Of a DNA stretch of 64,000 bases, positions 12,946 through 25,871 are shown piece after piece. The notes beneath the pieces were generated by a model that saw only the letters and a list, made by a program, of their open reading frames with translations, was not told the DNA's origin and ran no database searches. Each line of letters starts with the position of its first letter. The first letter of the stretch is position 1. A program made the position numbers and the translations under genes. The DNA is taken from positions 38,687,204 to 38,751,203 of the forward strand of contig OX381710.1 of NCBI GenBank assembly GCA_947462335.1, read 5' to 3'. The stretch is from Harmothoe impar (Eukaryota > Annelida > Polychaeta > Phyllodocida > Polynoidae).

Positions 12946-13465
12946 ATATAGCACATCATTTTTCATGAAGTGATGAATATGTGACTTCTTTTTGCGAGTA
13001 ATGCTGCTTAGAATGGAAATGATAACAGCTACTTGTAGTTGGTAATATACACGTCCCAAATGTTCGAAAATCAGGATCAGATTCTATTCTATTACCTGAC
13101 AGGAAGATCTGATTTCCCAGAGATGGGCACCCTGTATTTATTCACATAATTGTGTTATCAGTAAACCATCATTAAACTTATCACCAGAGCTCCATTTCCC
13201 TCCTCAGAGGGCTACTGACTACTACTCAAACTGAGGTAGTATGAGGTTAGTATCCACCAGCTACTGAACTAACGGTCTAATCCATGAATTCGAGAACAAC
13301 GAAATCAGGAGGATGTATTGTTATTACCTATAGAGATATATAACGTCACTCACTCAGTATTTGGATACCTCATTCCAGGCATTCCTATCGTATGCTCATT
13401 ACGAGGAGTATGATATGCTGGCTAATTGGGACCATGCAAACCAACTACTGTTTATAGGGAAATGA

Positions 13466-13590
13466 TAGCAGGGTACACAGCTTGATTTGTAGACACTCAG
13501 GATCCAGCTCAGATCCTAATGGGATTAGTGTAAGCCAAGTAGGCTTGATCATGCATCCCCTCCAGCACCTCATTTTACCCTCGCCCCAAC
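13466..13590. repeat. Duplicated patch, partner of 2866-2990
   Basis: This carries the conserved TGGGATTAGTGTAAGCCAAG and GATCATGCA words of 2866-2990 in the same orientation. The stretch after it, 13591-15400, shows no gene or clear repeat. Confidence 0.6.
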
Positions 13591-15400
13591 CTCATTTAGC
13601 ATTTATTTTCTCAACTGTGTCAAATTGTAAAAAAAAACACCAGGCGTGCATCAGGTTAGCAGGGAGCCTAATTGTGGTAATCATAGCAACGCTGTACATC
13701 TATGTGTATCTGCGCACTTTATTCATGATTCAAATTTTTAGCGCTGATATTGTTCACATTTTAAACGGATAGTTGTTATTATCAGGAAAATCCGTTTTTT
13801 TATAAATCTATCAGATAACTCTGATTCATTATCATCCTTATAATTCAGCTTCTCTTTAATGCAACTACCTTAGTAGTAAATAACACTGCTGCGTAATTAT
13901 GATTTTAGTCCGCTGATTAGATGATTAGACTCTATTGGTAACAGAGACTCTATTGCCTGTAGATAGCTGCACTTTCTGGAACGATACCCAGCTCATTTGA
14001 CCAGGCATTGACTTTATGATACGCAGTTAAATAATCATTTTATTAGCATTGATTGTTGAAAGCCTATAATTTAATGTTATTACATATCCTGGGATACGTC
14101 GGCAGTAGGAGGTCGTTGACATTATGGTTAAAGGGCATTCTTAGACGTTGGACAAAGTCCACTTAAATCAATTACAAACATTTCAAACATTGCCGCCTGC
14201 TCTAGAACAATATGAACAATGGGACGGTTAACTACACAAACTAACAAAACATATGAAGTCATTGCAGGTGATTTACCTACACATACCGTTTAAATCAAGA
14301 AAGTCTGATTCATGATTGTATCAAGACCAAGGAACGGTAGGGATGAGCTTCAGAAGGTACAGTTATTCAAATATTAGTTGGGAATAACAATTATGTTGAT
14401 TCTACCTTATCACATGACAGCAGTTCTTGTATTTCTTCACACGAGATGTATTTATATATAGAAATATATATATACAATAATTACCGGTAGACATTATCGA
14501 GATGGTGAGCATATAATGCTGACATAGTATATTATCGATGTACTACTCTATAGGCCTACCCGTTTGTTATGGAGATAATCTGTATGTTTGTGCAAATCGT
14601 AGCCGGTGTCAGTTCACTATCAGCAATAGTAATTGTATTAGGATATAATTATATACAGTTACACCTGGCTATAAGGAACCTAGATATAACGATGACTGGT
14701 GTATATAGAGCATAATATTTCTGTGCCACTTCACCTAGATACATTATAATCAACTCTGTAACAATTAACGAGCACTCCATCAGTCCATTATAACGAAGCA
14801 AAGGCTCTAAAAACAGGCACCTCGTTTTAACCTAGTTTAACTGTAACATGAATGTGTAATAGTGCTGCAGGCAATGTGCTAATATTACTTTGTGGAAGGC
14901 CTCTGTCAGCAAGACACAAATCGGCCAAACACTGTGCTACAAGGCCCCCATTTGGGAGGGCACACACTCCACACTGATTGCTTACCTCTGCTGCAATTCA
15001 TGGGTCTCTGTATCTGTCTCTGAAGTCCCCTTATGGGTCCATCCCTTTACTCTGCCCTCTACATTATCTGCCTGTCCGGCTAAACAAAGAAACCTCCATT
15101 GCTGCGGCAATTGCAGCTGATTGGTCGCAGGGCAAGATGACCTACTGTAGTGGATATTGCTCCTCAAGAGGTCTATTACCCCAGAGGATACATTCAGTTT
15201 AATTTACATTTGTACTATCAGCTAACTGACATTATTCTAACTGATAATGAGTATTGCCCCTCTCAATTACAGTGTCATTGGCAAGAAGTCTTACCTTAGA
15301 TAAGCCTACACATTACGGTACATCATTTAGATATGAAGACTGTACCCGCTGGGCACATTAAAATGACCGCGCGATGGCTTTTTCCATTTTTCCATCAGCA

Positions 15401-16205
15401 AAAGCTGATACTGACATTAGTAGAAAATGTACCCACCCAGTCCAGATCAGTTGAAGGCCTAATGGACTCTGCTGCCCGCAGCCAGACACCCCTCAACCAC
15501 CTGTCAGAAGCCGTAAGCTTAAAACCCCATGATAGTCTTTGATGTGGTGACTGGGCCGGCTAAAAGGTAACGGGCGAAAGGGGTCCCCCCCCCCCGCCCC
15601 AAGGTAGCTGGTCATTGCTGGAGACACGAAAGGGACCAATGCCTTCCAAGCTGTCAGATCCTATGAGCCCTTTACATATGTCACCAAGAGCTGCTCAAGC
15701 CCAAATATAACAGACCATTAGTTTTGTGTGAGTGAATAGACCATGTGCCTTGAATCTTGCATACCTCATAATTGTAGGCCTAGATCCAAGTACATGTACA
15801 TTATCCCCTCCACTGCATGAGCTCACTGATATCCGATACATTAGGAAATACAAGACAAGGGTTGGATCACCACAAGTGGGTCAGTCGCCTATTCTATCAC
15901 TGCCGCCAACTGGCACTAGAGTTGAGGAGCAGCTCACATTATCTGAGCTCCTAAACCCTCACCCTAGACCCTCATTCAGTAGATACTGCAACAGAATTAG
16001 GAAGCCACCTATTGCCATCATACAATGAACCCGCCGTTGGAGGTCCATCGATCACCCGTTTTGGTACTAATCCATAGGCGTACAGGCAAACAATGCACTG
16101 TCATAATGTACTAATCCCACCAATTCATATTATTCCCATACCGACCAGTTGAAAAGCTGCCAATGATCCCTAGAGGCAAAACCTACCATGCTCCTGGATG
16201 GCATG
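15401..16205. repeat. Duplicated block A, third partial copy
   Basis: This matches 11596-11790 over 15401-15570, then 12390-12660 over 15950-16205. The middle, including GTCACCAAGAGCTGCTCAAG at 15680, matches GTCACCGAGAGCTGTTTAAG at 11886. The 98-codon frame at 15732-16028 lies inside the repeat and is not conserved in the other copy. Confidence 0.6.
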
Positions 16206-16589
16206 AATATGGGAGGAATGGGTAACCTAATTCTCACCACGGAAACCATGTGTGGTGTGAAGGCCGGAACTATATGTAACTATATAATTATACTGTATTA
16301 TACTGAGTGAGTTAGGTTATTCCCTTTCAAGTCTCTCTGTGTCCTCAGGGAAACAAAACATATTTCACCCCAGCATCTAAATTTACGTTTTGACGGACGA
16401 TAAACAGCCTGATAAATCCTAGTGGACACAGGCCTATTGACTGATTCCTCCAATAGATACACTGTCCTTAGCTCCTAGCATTGCAGTGATGTTAGCTGGA
16501 TGGGATATCATGGACTGTCAATTATCCCCACTATCATGACTGTGATTGTGATCTGTCGCATTCGGTTTGTATACACTTCTTCTGAATTC

Positions 16590-16690
16590 ATCTGAAGAGA
16601 GAGGGAAACAGACAGACAGACATATAGACAGAGACAGACAGAGAGACATAGACAGTGAGAGAGATTCAGAGACATCGGGACAGAGAGATT
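16590..16690. repeat. Degenerate GACA/GAGA microsatellite
   Basis: A run of AGACAGACAGACA, GAGACAGAGA and related words. The 136-codon frame beginning inside it is not supported as a gene. Confidence 0.8.
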
Positions 16691-16989
16691 ACTATTTATT
16701 GTGGCTACTTATTTCCTCCTTTCTATAATTTAAGTTTGAATGTATTATCAGAGCAATACGAAATTGATACTAAACGATGCTGCTGGTTGTGGGTTATTAG
16801 CGTATTCAATTGGAAAGGAGAGGGCACAATCAAAATAATAATCAGAGAAGATGCAATAAGGGCATGCTTGAAAACAGCTGTACACTGTTATCCAATAAAT
16901 CATGAAAAACAGAACATGCACAGCACCTGGTGCCCATTTCTTATTTGCCACATAAGGCAGGGACCCCGTAATCCTCCCATGAGTGTAGT

Positions 16990-17124
16990 CCCAGCTAACA
17001 AAGAAAATCATTTTCCAAACGTTTGCAAACGTTCGGAGGAAAACCTTTTTCATACATACTTATAGAAAACGTCCTGAAACAAACGCTATTAAAACGTTTG
17101 GAAAACGTTTTTTTGTTAGCTGGG
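16990..17124. mobile_element. MITE, CCCAGCTAACAAA family
   Basis: A 135-bp foldback starting CCCAGCTAACAAA and ending TTTGTTAGCTGGG, with mirrored CCAAACGTTTGCAAACGTT and AAAACGTTTGGAAAACGTTT words inside. The 7-bp flanks GTGTAGT and GTGTTTT agree at five of seven positions. Relatives are at 43598-43719 and 62952-63100. Confidence 0.75.
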
Positions 17125-17484
17125 GTGTTTTTGAATGCTAATACAAACGGACCCAATACTAAACTGTGTTTATTGACCTGGTGTATCTAACTATCTAAAC
17201 CGGTTATGACTAGTGCATGGGAAGGTGGAATTCACCTGATATAAAGATGGGTAGAGAAGGGAAGAACTTGTGGATCAAGGGGGGGGGGCAATGAGAGGAG
17301 CTTTGGGTTTATTGAATATTGTGATTTTGTGAATGCAACCAAGGTGCCGGAGGTGTTAACAGGTATGCACCTTAAACCCCCACCTCTCCTGTAAAGGCCC
17401 ATAGTGCCGTTCTTCACTCAGCTTTGACTGTTACTGAAGGGGAGCAAGTGTTTCGCAGCTTAGGAGGCACTTGTCAATTCCTCA

Positions 17485-18003
17485 ATCAGCTGAGGCCAAC
17501 CATCCTTCACCCACAATCTCTGCCCACTGATTGACAAGACTGGCAGCATCAAGGCATGCTTGACCATGACTTAATTCAGATCTAAACCTCGGCCCCAGTG
17601 CATCCAGTGAAGGATTCATTGTACATTGTCATTAGATGAAGGAGCTGGTTGTACTATATTTATAACATATTCTAGTAGAGTGTACAGCCATTTGAATTGT
17701 TTAGTATTAAACTTTCAATGTCCCTGTCTAGAAAAGCACAATACTGTATGGGTTTAGTTACCCCTAGTGACTATTGTGTTGAATTTAAGGGATTCTAGCA
17801 GTAATATGCATCATTTTATTGATTTATTGAGTAACTTGATATAAAGGTTATAATGAACCTGGAATCTTATTTTGTTCTGTCGCACTCATATCAGAATTAT
17901 TGCAGTGCTAATTAGCTTCCATGCCTTTCACAATTTAATTACAGCCACCAAGCAAGTAGTTTCCGCTGATGCCACATGCTCCAGACACAAAAAAACAATT
18001 CTT
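17485..18003. repeat. Duplicated block A, partner of 3895-4470
   Basis: Bases 17485-17755 and 17925-18003 are diverged, colinear relatives of 3895-4165 and 4385-4470. Confidence 0.55.
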
Positions 18004-18388
18004 GATGTAGTACCTTATTGAACCCAAAGGCATTTCTGCTTTTTATTTCTGTTATGACTATGGTGTAATGCAAATTGTATGAACAAGCAGTTGCCAGTGA
18101 TAGATGCATAATCAGCATTATAGAGAATTAAACCAGTTTATAATTACGGTGGGTACTCACACCAGCTAAACCGTGATATTAGCTTGCACTGGTCCTATAC
18201 TTATTATGGGCTAACATAGTTTCATCAACTCTTATTTTGGATCCATGTGCCTCAAAGACACTGTTATGAAACTCCCTTCTTAGGAATGGCATTTTAACTA
18301 TTACTATTACGGGTACAACTACATCTTCTTGTGCTGCCCAACTCCCCATTGGAACTGACAACAGGGAGCTATATGTATACATAATACT

Positions 18389-18448
18389 GAATATAATTTC
18401 TGCTATATCTATATGTATACATAGACCTACGTATATAGCAGAAATTAT
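18389..18448. repeat. Imperfect hairpin
   Basis: ATAATTTCTGCTATAT is mirrored by ATATAGCAGAAATTAT about 28 bases on. It lies inside the minus-strand frame 18179-18520, which I do not regard as a gene. Bases 18521-20177 hold nothing further that I recognise. Confidence 0.6.
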
Positions 18449-20177
18449 GTTCCAGTGCTTCACCGAAGGAAACCTCCCAAAGCCTCCATGTGATTTAGGC
18501 CAATGCTCAATCTTGCACAATCAATATGGACATTATAGAAACTTATATAACTCAAGATTTGCATGAGATCCTGTGATATTACCTCTGTAACACATTTGAT
18601 TGGTTAAGTTCTGGCCTTTGATATCTAGCTGGATGTATAGGTCCAGTCTGGTAAAATGCATGAAGTCTGTTATAGCTGGTAAGCATGCGATGTATTGAAA
18701 GAAGGAGCATAGATCTATATCTCAATCTCAATCTGTGTCAGGATTTAAATATGTGTAGTTTTTGTAAAAAGAAAAGTGATATAAAACAATGTATGGAGAC
18801 TAACCTCTGTGGTATATTCTGTCTCTGTGCTTTAATAGAAATGCTAGAAATGAGCGAGTGCACTACAGAGATGCTACGTACATGAATAGCCATGTCCATC
18901 TATTTGAAATTAAATATGATTATGCCTGAGCAATGATAAGCTCTCCAATAGTATTATATTTCGATGCGTTATGCCTTTCTATCACATTCAATATTGGATA
19001 TTTTCCCTATTAAGTATAAAAAAGTACCATTTTCCTGCTTCAGAGTACAGCATATCTTTGTATGTAACACACAACTATGTGACAATGAAGTTGAAGATTG
19101 AAAAGTTCCTATTGGCAATAAATCATAGCAATGGTGCCCTTTATGATAAGACCGTACAATGGCAATGCAACGAGTTATTAAACATCTTATGACTTCAAAT
19201 ATCTAAGAGTGCAATTCTCATTTTCTTCACTTGTTTTTTCTTTAATTTGGCATGGTTAAACTGCACAAAATGCAATAAAGATATTGCCAATAGGACAGCT
19301 AAATATAAATGGAGAACATGAAATCAGTTGTCTTATTGAGAAACAAATATCAAACAATTTGAGAAAGATGGCCAGCATGTGGACCTCAAAAGGGTACCAT
19401 TTAGAACTGTCTTGACCATACTGGAGGTCAGACTACCTGTGCATGAGTGTGAGTTTGAGTTTACAAATTTCTATTTGGCAAGAATTACTTCTAAAAGTAA
19501 AGTCTTTCAAACAAATACCAGGTATATGCACAACAAAAATCAACGAAAGAACTTTGGAACATTGCAAGGAGTATAGATCGGTGCATTTAAGCATGGTGAT
19601 CGCATTCAGAAGCTATCACTGATGCATGTCTATGGCTCATATACTGAATAATGGAAGCTATTGGAAATATTGTGTTCCATACATATCCAATACATTGCCC
19701 GGCTCAATGCATGCTAAAGAACACTTAGATACGTTAGGGAAGCAATCGAGATATGCATGTCCATACATGGAATGTGACATCATGAGGAATAGGGAGGATT
19801 TTCTGAATGCTACTAGACAACTGACATTTTATAAAGATTAATGAATATTCCTTCAAGAAAACTGAAGAAATGGGTCTTTTATCAGCAATGCCGTGGCAAA
19901 ATCCTCATTTCAGTACAATGTTCTGTGCTTTTATCTTGATAATTAAGGTTACTGGGGCCAATATACCATTAGTGCTACAACTACTGGTACTTTGAATACT
20001 TGAGTACTTTTGGAAACAAGGCTTAGGGTAGGGTGGCCGGACCATTCTTATAAAACGATATGACATAAAGATGATGCATATCTACCAATAGCTATAATAT
20101 TCATATTTCCAAGACTACCTTTGTCATGGTAATGCAAGAAATAGGGAATTAGCTATAGGGATTTGAATGTACCTCAC

Positions 20178-20278
20178 CCTGATAGACCTTCTGACAGATT
20201 TTGAACTGGTGCCAAGTCCACCATAAGAACTCATAGCAGTCTTCTTACTGCACCACAATGCCCCCTGGGGTGGACCTG
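20178..20278 (-). CDS. Candidate internal exon, unknown protein
   Basis: Read on the minus strand, the acceptor ATTGTTTCAG is followed by 101 coding nt and then the donor AGG|GTGAGG. The open phase enters after one base and leaves at phase 0, giving 33 codons that begin GPPQGALWCSKK and end SVRRSIR. The composition is unremarkable apart from a basic C-terminal stretch, and I recognise no domain. The frame stays open on both sides for some distance, so a chance open frame with fortuitous splice sites remains possible. No neighbouring exon with matching phase was found on this strand within the first 25 kb. Confidence 0.3.
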
Positions 20279-21290
20279 CTGAAACAATGACTTTCATGCT
20301 CCATTGCACCCCATAGAGTCTAGTGCTATACATAGCTGCCATCTGGTGTTGTACCATGTTAAAACTGATAGGAAGACCTCACATCACCCCCAGGAGATAC
20401 CCTGACGCTGGCAGGCGGTAGGTTTTATCATTTCTATCCCAAATGCATCATTTTCAGTTGATTTAGCTCTATCTTCAGTAGTTTGCCGTAAATTGCCAAT
20501 TGAAGCTTTCTATAAAAATATTGAAGTATAAAAATGTTTATTTTAGATAGCTTATCTGAAACAGATATAATTTTGTGAGTTGATAATAAGACCTCCCATG
20601 GGATACTTGCATTCAAAAGGCTTCAAACAAAAAAAAAATCTCGTTGATACATGGATTTGCCATTCAGCAGTGCACATTCTCCCAAAGGACATGTTCAAGA
20701 GATCACCCAGTTATAGAGCTCAAAATATACCTGAAATCTGAAGGTCTGTCCACATTGCCCCTGAATTACATTATGTAATACAATTTATTATGCTTATTCC
20801 AGCCTGTATATGATGAACCTATTCATTGTCTTGTGATACCAATTTACTGTAAGTTTCTATCTCCTCCCTAAACAAAATAAGAGCAGATCATAAAAGGGTC
20901 GTTTAACATAGGATCAGATACGGACAGCGAGGTCGGCCAGAACCTTCAGCCACCCTACTTAGGGTAGCATCGATCACACCACATTTCGTTCCACGAGCCC
21001 CCGCCCCTCCTCCAGGGTAGATTCTTTAATTGAAGTTATGAAACCATGACTGCATGGTTATGAGCCATAATAACATGCTGATAGGTTTGACCCATTCCAG
21101 GAGGTGTAAATGCTACTACAAAAAAGGTCATACCTCACATTGTGGGGGTTCGCCAGGATACGGTGGGCAAGCTATATATTTCTATGCTACACCCACCCAT
21201 GATTACCCCCTAACTCCCCTCCCGCGGATACCAAGACCAAGGACGTGGTTCTTTGAGCAGCTCAGCATTCGGTGAGCAGCTCCCTTTGCT

Positions 21291-21425
21291 GAGGGGCTGT
21301 TCGCGTGTTGCGGGTGGTTGGGTGGAGGATTAATCACAGACGTGGCCATGTTGACCACAGGTCAAGGTGTCTTGTAGCCAGATTCAATTAGATGGCATTA
21401 CCATAGCCTATAGCTGCACCCTGCT
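21291..21425. repeat. Duplicated patch, partner of 7490-7615
   Basis: A diverged copy of 7490-7615. It keeps the GGGTGGAG, TCTTGTAGCCA and TACCATA words in order. Confidence 0.5.
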
Positions 21426-21576
21426 CTGACACATGCACCAAACATAACATTTCCCCTTGCAGAGACCACCTTGTCGTCGTTTTGTCTGTGGTTGTTATTA
21501 TGATGATGATGAATCAGAGAATAGCCAATATTCTGTAAACAGACCACTTAATTTAAATTTGGATACAACACTTGAC

Positions 21577-21577
<1 letters not shown>

Positions 21578-21647
<70 letters not shown>
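21578..21647. repeat. (TA)n microsatellite
   Basis: About 70 bases of uninterrupted TA. The open frame across it is an artefact of the repeat. Confidence 0.95.
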
Positions 21648-21650
<3 letters not shown>

Positions 21651-21885
21651 CTAATCTAAACGTAGAGCCTAAAGAAAATGTTTATCCATTATATTACATG
21701 AAATATACACATGTGGATATAATATGGGTACCCTGAACATCATGTGCTCTTTCTAGAGCCACATTATTTGGAGGAGGATGGGTAACCAGGTAACTGAGGC
21801 CACCAATAGGTTAAGACGGTCTCCTGAGTAGACATTTGCATGGTCAGGTCCTTAGGCAGATGGGTTGTCAGCAGCCTTTTTACAG

Positions 21886-22016
21886 CATCTCGTGATCTTG
21901 CAAATAAAGGAAGAATTGACTACGGACTCCCTTTTTACTCCTTCCTGGGAGACAGACAGTTGCTGAAAGTCTCGTCTCAGGCTGTGCCATTTGCTGTCGG
22001 AATCGAAAGTAGTGAG
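21886..22016 (+). CDS. Candidate internal exon, unknown protein
   Basis: The acceptor CAGCAGCCTTTTTACAG has a clear pyrimidine tract. It is followed by 131 nt that end at the donor GTGAG|GTATTT. The frame enters at phase 1 and leaves at phase 0, giving 43 codons that start SRDLANKGRIDYGLPF and end VGIESSE. Codon choice and the mix of residues look protein-like, with no low complexity. I cannot assign a family. The plus-strand DNA to either side (21660-21885, 22017-24380) contains no partner exon that I could recognise, so the gene is unplaced. Confidence 0.4.
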
Positions 22017-24380
22017 GTATTTTCGATCTGTAATAGCCTAGGGTTGGTAATTTTATATAATTATCATTAGGAGGTTAACAAAGGTTTGTGCTCATTTGGT
22101 ACAGAGTTCCAGTCATGGACCTGTACATCAAAATATGATGCTTTGCCTGCATATCATCGGTTTATCATGTATATACAGGAGAACCTATTGTGGTGGATAG
22201 AAAACTTGACAGACCACATACAGTTACCAACTGGTTACAGTCCGTTGCGGCAGATAATTTCATCATATTTTACAATAACCATATATCTTTGTTCATGAAT
22301 GGTGTCATAAAGGTGTCGTCAACTGCTTAAACAGACAGCTTCCAGATGGGGGGGGGGGTTTGTTGTTAAAGCAGGTATAAACAGTAAAGAGGAAATAGGT
22401 AACATACATTTATATACTAAGTCTTATTGCTGCAGTGCATTGAGAGTGACGTTCAACATCTTTATCCGACTCTAGTCTACAACCCCCTTCTCTAATGTAC
22501 ACTGCTACTACTCTGCCAAGATGGATGGTTTATGACTCTAGAAGCACACAAGGAATTATTTAATTAGATTTGTTTGATGGAGGGCCCTCTCTGACCTACA
22601 TTAGTGCTGAGTTGGTTGCGATTGTCCCTGTCATAGACGTATTATCAAAGATGAACAAGGCATTGTGATGAATATTGGTTTTTGAATAGCAATATACATG
22701 TAGAGAGAGGACCAAAAAGTCTCATTGAGTAGGAGACGCCCCAAAAATGGAATCATTTGAGGGAGAAGAGTGATTTAAGAAAAAATGTCAACTCAGACAA
22801 TGGGGGCATATAGAACAATGGGCAATACATAACGAGGGAATATGAATGATCAATACAAATGTATTCGGACACAAAACCATTAATATCTCTGAGGTACCTT
22901 GTGCTCCAGAGGTTCACTACCATATGATGTGTACCTTGTATAATATTGTCATTCAAGGGATTTGATGTTGAAACAATGATAAAATATAAAGTCTAGTTGT
23001 TTTAAGCAGTCCATTTTCCTAGAAAGAAATCTAAAATAAAATCTGGATTGAACTGTTTCGGGATGGGGTATGAGACATAATTACATCCAGCATTTTGGGG
23101 AAAGCCGATCCCATTGGGAATTGGGCTCTTTGAAAGGGACTTTAATCACTCCAAATCCATTACCATGCCTACCATTTCATATCGCAGTTGCCATGTTGGT
23201 TCTGAAAGGAGTGAGGCACTCTTGCGGAAGCGATCCCTTCTTCCAATGTCTCAAAGGACATGTCACCAAGGCAATGACCCAAAATTCATATCTCCTTCTG
23301 AGGAGAGCTTCTTATGACCTCTCATATGGGCACCTTGTAGGGGTCTTGTGTAGGTTTGACTAATAACCAGTATATAAAACATACAGTTATTAAAGTATCT
23401 AGCAAGCGATATGCATGAGGGAATTCGAGGTTACTTAGCAATACGTAGCATACCAATTTGAAATATAGACGGCTTCTTTAGAAAGAGTGTTTAGAATAGA
23501 GAGCCTCGTAGTGAGAGAGATAATATATTTGATGTTTGCAGTTAAACATTATTTTGACAATGACAGAATAATAATGCTTCTAGCTATCGTGATTTGTACC
23601 TCTCCCTCTCCGTTGTTACCTTCTGAAGTTATTCATATTTAGTGACTAAACCATATCGAAAATACATAATATGATCTCTGAACTATGGATTACCTGCAGC
23701 CCTGTGCTCATTTTCACTTACTTTGAATTCGAACAATCAAACGGTCCATGTCCTCTACACACAGAGCTCTACGTATAGCTATATTGAGCTACTTACAAAG
23801 CACTAGTTGCCTCAACAAAGAGTTACAGTAATGAATTTGACAAATCTATATGGTACACATAGATTGAACTTGGTTGTGTCAGGGGACCTTAGCCATGTAA
23901 ATCTGAATAGTGTAGAAAGAACAAACATTTATCCCGGGACAGCCCTATACACACAAACATAAAGATACAGTTTGGTACAGTGATGTGGTTTGTAATACAT
24001 GTGCAATATTGTATGTGATGGGTAGGATAGATAATGACAAAGCATCTTAAATTAAGAAACCTTAGATTGCGTAAAGAAATATCCCTCTGTAATGAAAACA
24101 CAGATCCTAATCTTAATGAGAATTGTGGTTTTAGGACAAAAGTTCTGACAAAGAAAGTAACCATATCACATTGCATAAACTTTAAGAAGTATTGGTTTGT
24201 GGGAGTAAATTGAAAAACGTATTCATCATGTAGAAAGCACAATAATAATCATACTTCACTTTCTCGTTCGTTCTTCCTTTAAGATTAAAATGTCATGAGG
24301 CCAAAATAAGGTATGTTTCAGGCAACATGGTCCAAAATCTTAGGGTAAGTAGGTAGGATTAAAACTCTTGAGAGTATGTA
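22017..24380. other. No recognisable gene
   Basis: Unique AT-rich sequence. Overlapping plus-strand frames at 23070-23363 lack splice borders and recognisable motifs. Confidence 0.5.
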
Positions 24381-24428
24381 AGGCATGAGTCGTGAAGTGT
24401 CACATTGACTCACGACTCATCACAATGC
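24381..24428. repeat. Short hairpin
   Basis: GGCATGAGTCGTGA faces TCACGACTCAT, followed by AATGCC, with about 13 bases between the arms. Confidence 0.55.
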
Positions 24429-24800
24429 CTCACTGACTCTTCCATGTAGTAATATCATGAAGTTTCTGGATATTCCACTTAAAAAGCCATTTCCTGAAGT
24501 CATTCTTTACCAAAGAATTGCTAAAAAAAACCAGGAAAATTGAAAAAAGAATGCTAGGGTCAGCATTTATTTGAAGCTAGGATCAGGTTACCTGAAACAC
24601 AATTTGAACCTTTTACGTACACGTACCGTAGCACAACATACCATTGTCCAATCAAGATCCCGATGATTGAAGTTGAGAAAATGCATTATTCTTTAATTAC
24701 CAAGCTGTTAGTTAATGCAAACATAATTAGCATTTCATAATCAATCTCATTTTCCTCTGTTAATAGAGGAGGACTTTGCTCAGTATATTCGACCCAAGGT

Positions 24801-24935
24801 TATAGGATGACGGATATAGGTAATACCAGTCTGTTGACATTCCCTCCTGTTTCGATATATGAGACCATTTCTGCAAACAAATTATGCAATCTATATTACA
24901 CACTCATTAAATGTTCTAATCATAAATGTACACAA
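24801..24935. repeat. Duplicated block B, first patch
   Basis: TAGGATGACGGATATAGGTAA and the following GTTGAC, TATATGAGACC and TGCAAACAAT words are matched in order at 31324-31460. Confidence 0.5.
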
Positions 24936-25478
24936 GTATTACGTATGTCACTTAATATAGTTCCACAAACACTCACAGAATAAAGGGATGCCTCTCTACC
25001 ATACCCACTATGTGAACACACTGCGATTGAGGTGTGTGGTTATGGCCACCTTCCACAGGCATAAATCGGCCTTATATCAAGAAAATTGCCATACATTCCC
25101 CATGTAAATTTCCTGATTTATGCTCTGTGAACGGTTACCCTAAGGTATACTAAAACAGGCTTGCATCCATTGAGAAAGAAGTCTATCATGGTGTTATGAT
25201 CCCTTTTGTCTAATCGCTTATCCTTTCAATTGTTGAATAAGACAATATAAAACAGTGCCACAAAGGAACCTACAGAACTGACACTACTTGTGTCAGCTGT
25301 GATATGAATCCAAAAATATTAAACACCGAATCTAGATAAATGAACTCTGATTGTCTCACGACTTTTGCTGATTCTTGTTTTCTAATGATACCATCCTTAC
25401 TTGTGGGAATAGGGCATAGCGTCGTATAGAACCAGATGCTAATATATACAAACCAAGAAGCCTTAGGATTATGCTCTC

Positions 25479-25655
25479 CTAAACTGAAGGCTTCTTAGAG
25501 TAAAACTTACTCATGTAAACCTGTAATTGAGGTTGACCAGCCCATTCACTCACGGTGCCAAGGGCCGTACTACAGGCAGCCCGTGCAGAAACCATTGTCT
25601 CCACCACGGTGGTGTGCAGCTCTAAGCATCTGAGACATCTAAGGTGACTCACCAT
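25479..25655 (-). CDS. Small open frame, unknown
   Basis: A 58-codon frame on the minus strand starts MVSHLRCLRCLELHTT and ends SKFYSKKPSV. It contains two potential donors (ACC|GTGAGT and TGA|GTAAGT), so it could be an exon rather than a complete small gene. The N-terminal part is helical-looking (VVETMVSARAACSTALGT). The start context is weak, with T at -3. No homologue is recognised. Confidence 0.2.
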   Translation of the reverse strand: MVSHLRCLRCLELHTTVVETMVSARAACSTALGTVSEWAGQPQLQVYMSKFYSKKPSV

Positions 25656-25773
25656 CTAATAATGATATAGATCCGCGGGAATCCGTATGCTAAAACATGA
25701 TTTAACACCTCCAGCCTGCAAATTGCACACTTGTACTATTTCAAATTGCATCATTTTATATCACATATTTTGA

Positions 25774-25871
25774 GCCAAGTGGGCACAGAAAATTGAATCA
25801 ACATTGAAATATAGTTGTCAATTTTGATTCAACATTGTTTCAACGTTGAACTGAATTGTGTGCCCACTGGG
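25774..25871. mobile_element. MITE, CCCARTGGGCACA family
   Basis: About 98 bp. It starts CCAAGTGGGCACAGAAAATTG and ends CAATTGTGTGCCCACTGGG-like, with mirrored TCAACATTGAA and TTCAACGTTGAA words. This is the shortest and most decayed of the three copies. Confidence 0.65.

Noticed and set aside
16655..17065. 136-codon plus frame
   Set aside because: It starts in a GACA microsatellite and ends inside a MITE; at this length a few chance frames are expected in 64 kb read in six frames.
18179..18520. 113-codon minus frame with a GT|GTGAGT donor nearby
   Set aside because: It contains a hairpin, has no clear acceptor, and its length is within chance expectation.
21457..21654. Poly-Tyr/Ile frame
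   Set aside because: Translation of the (TA)n tract.
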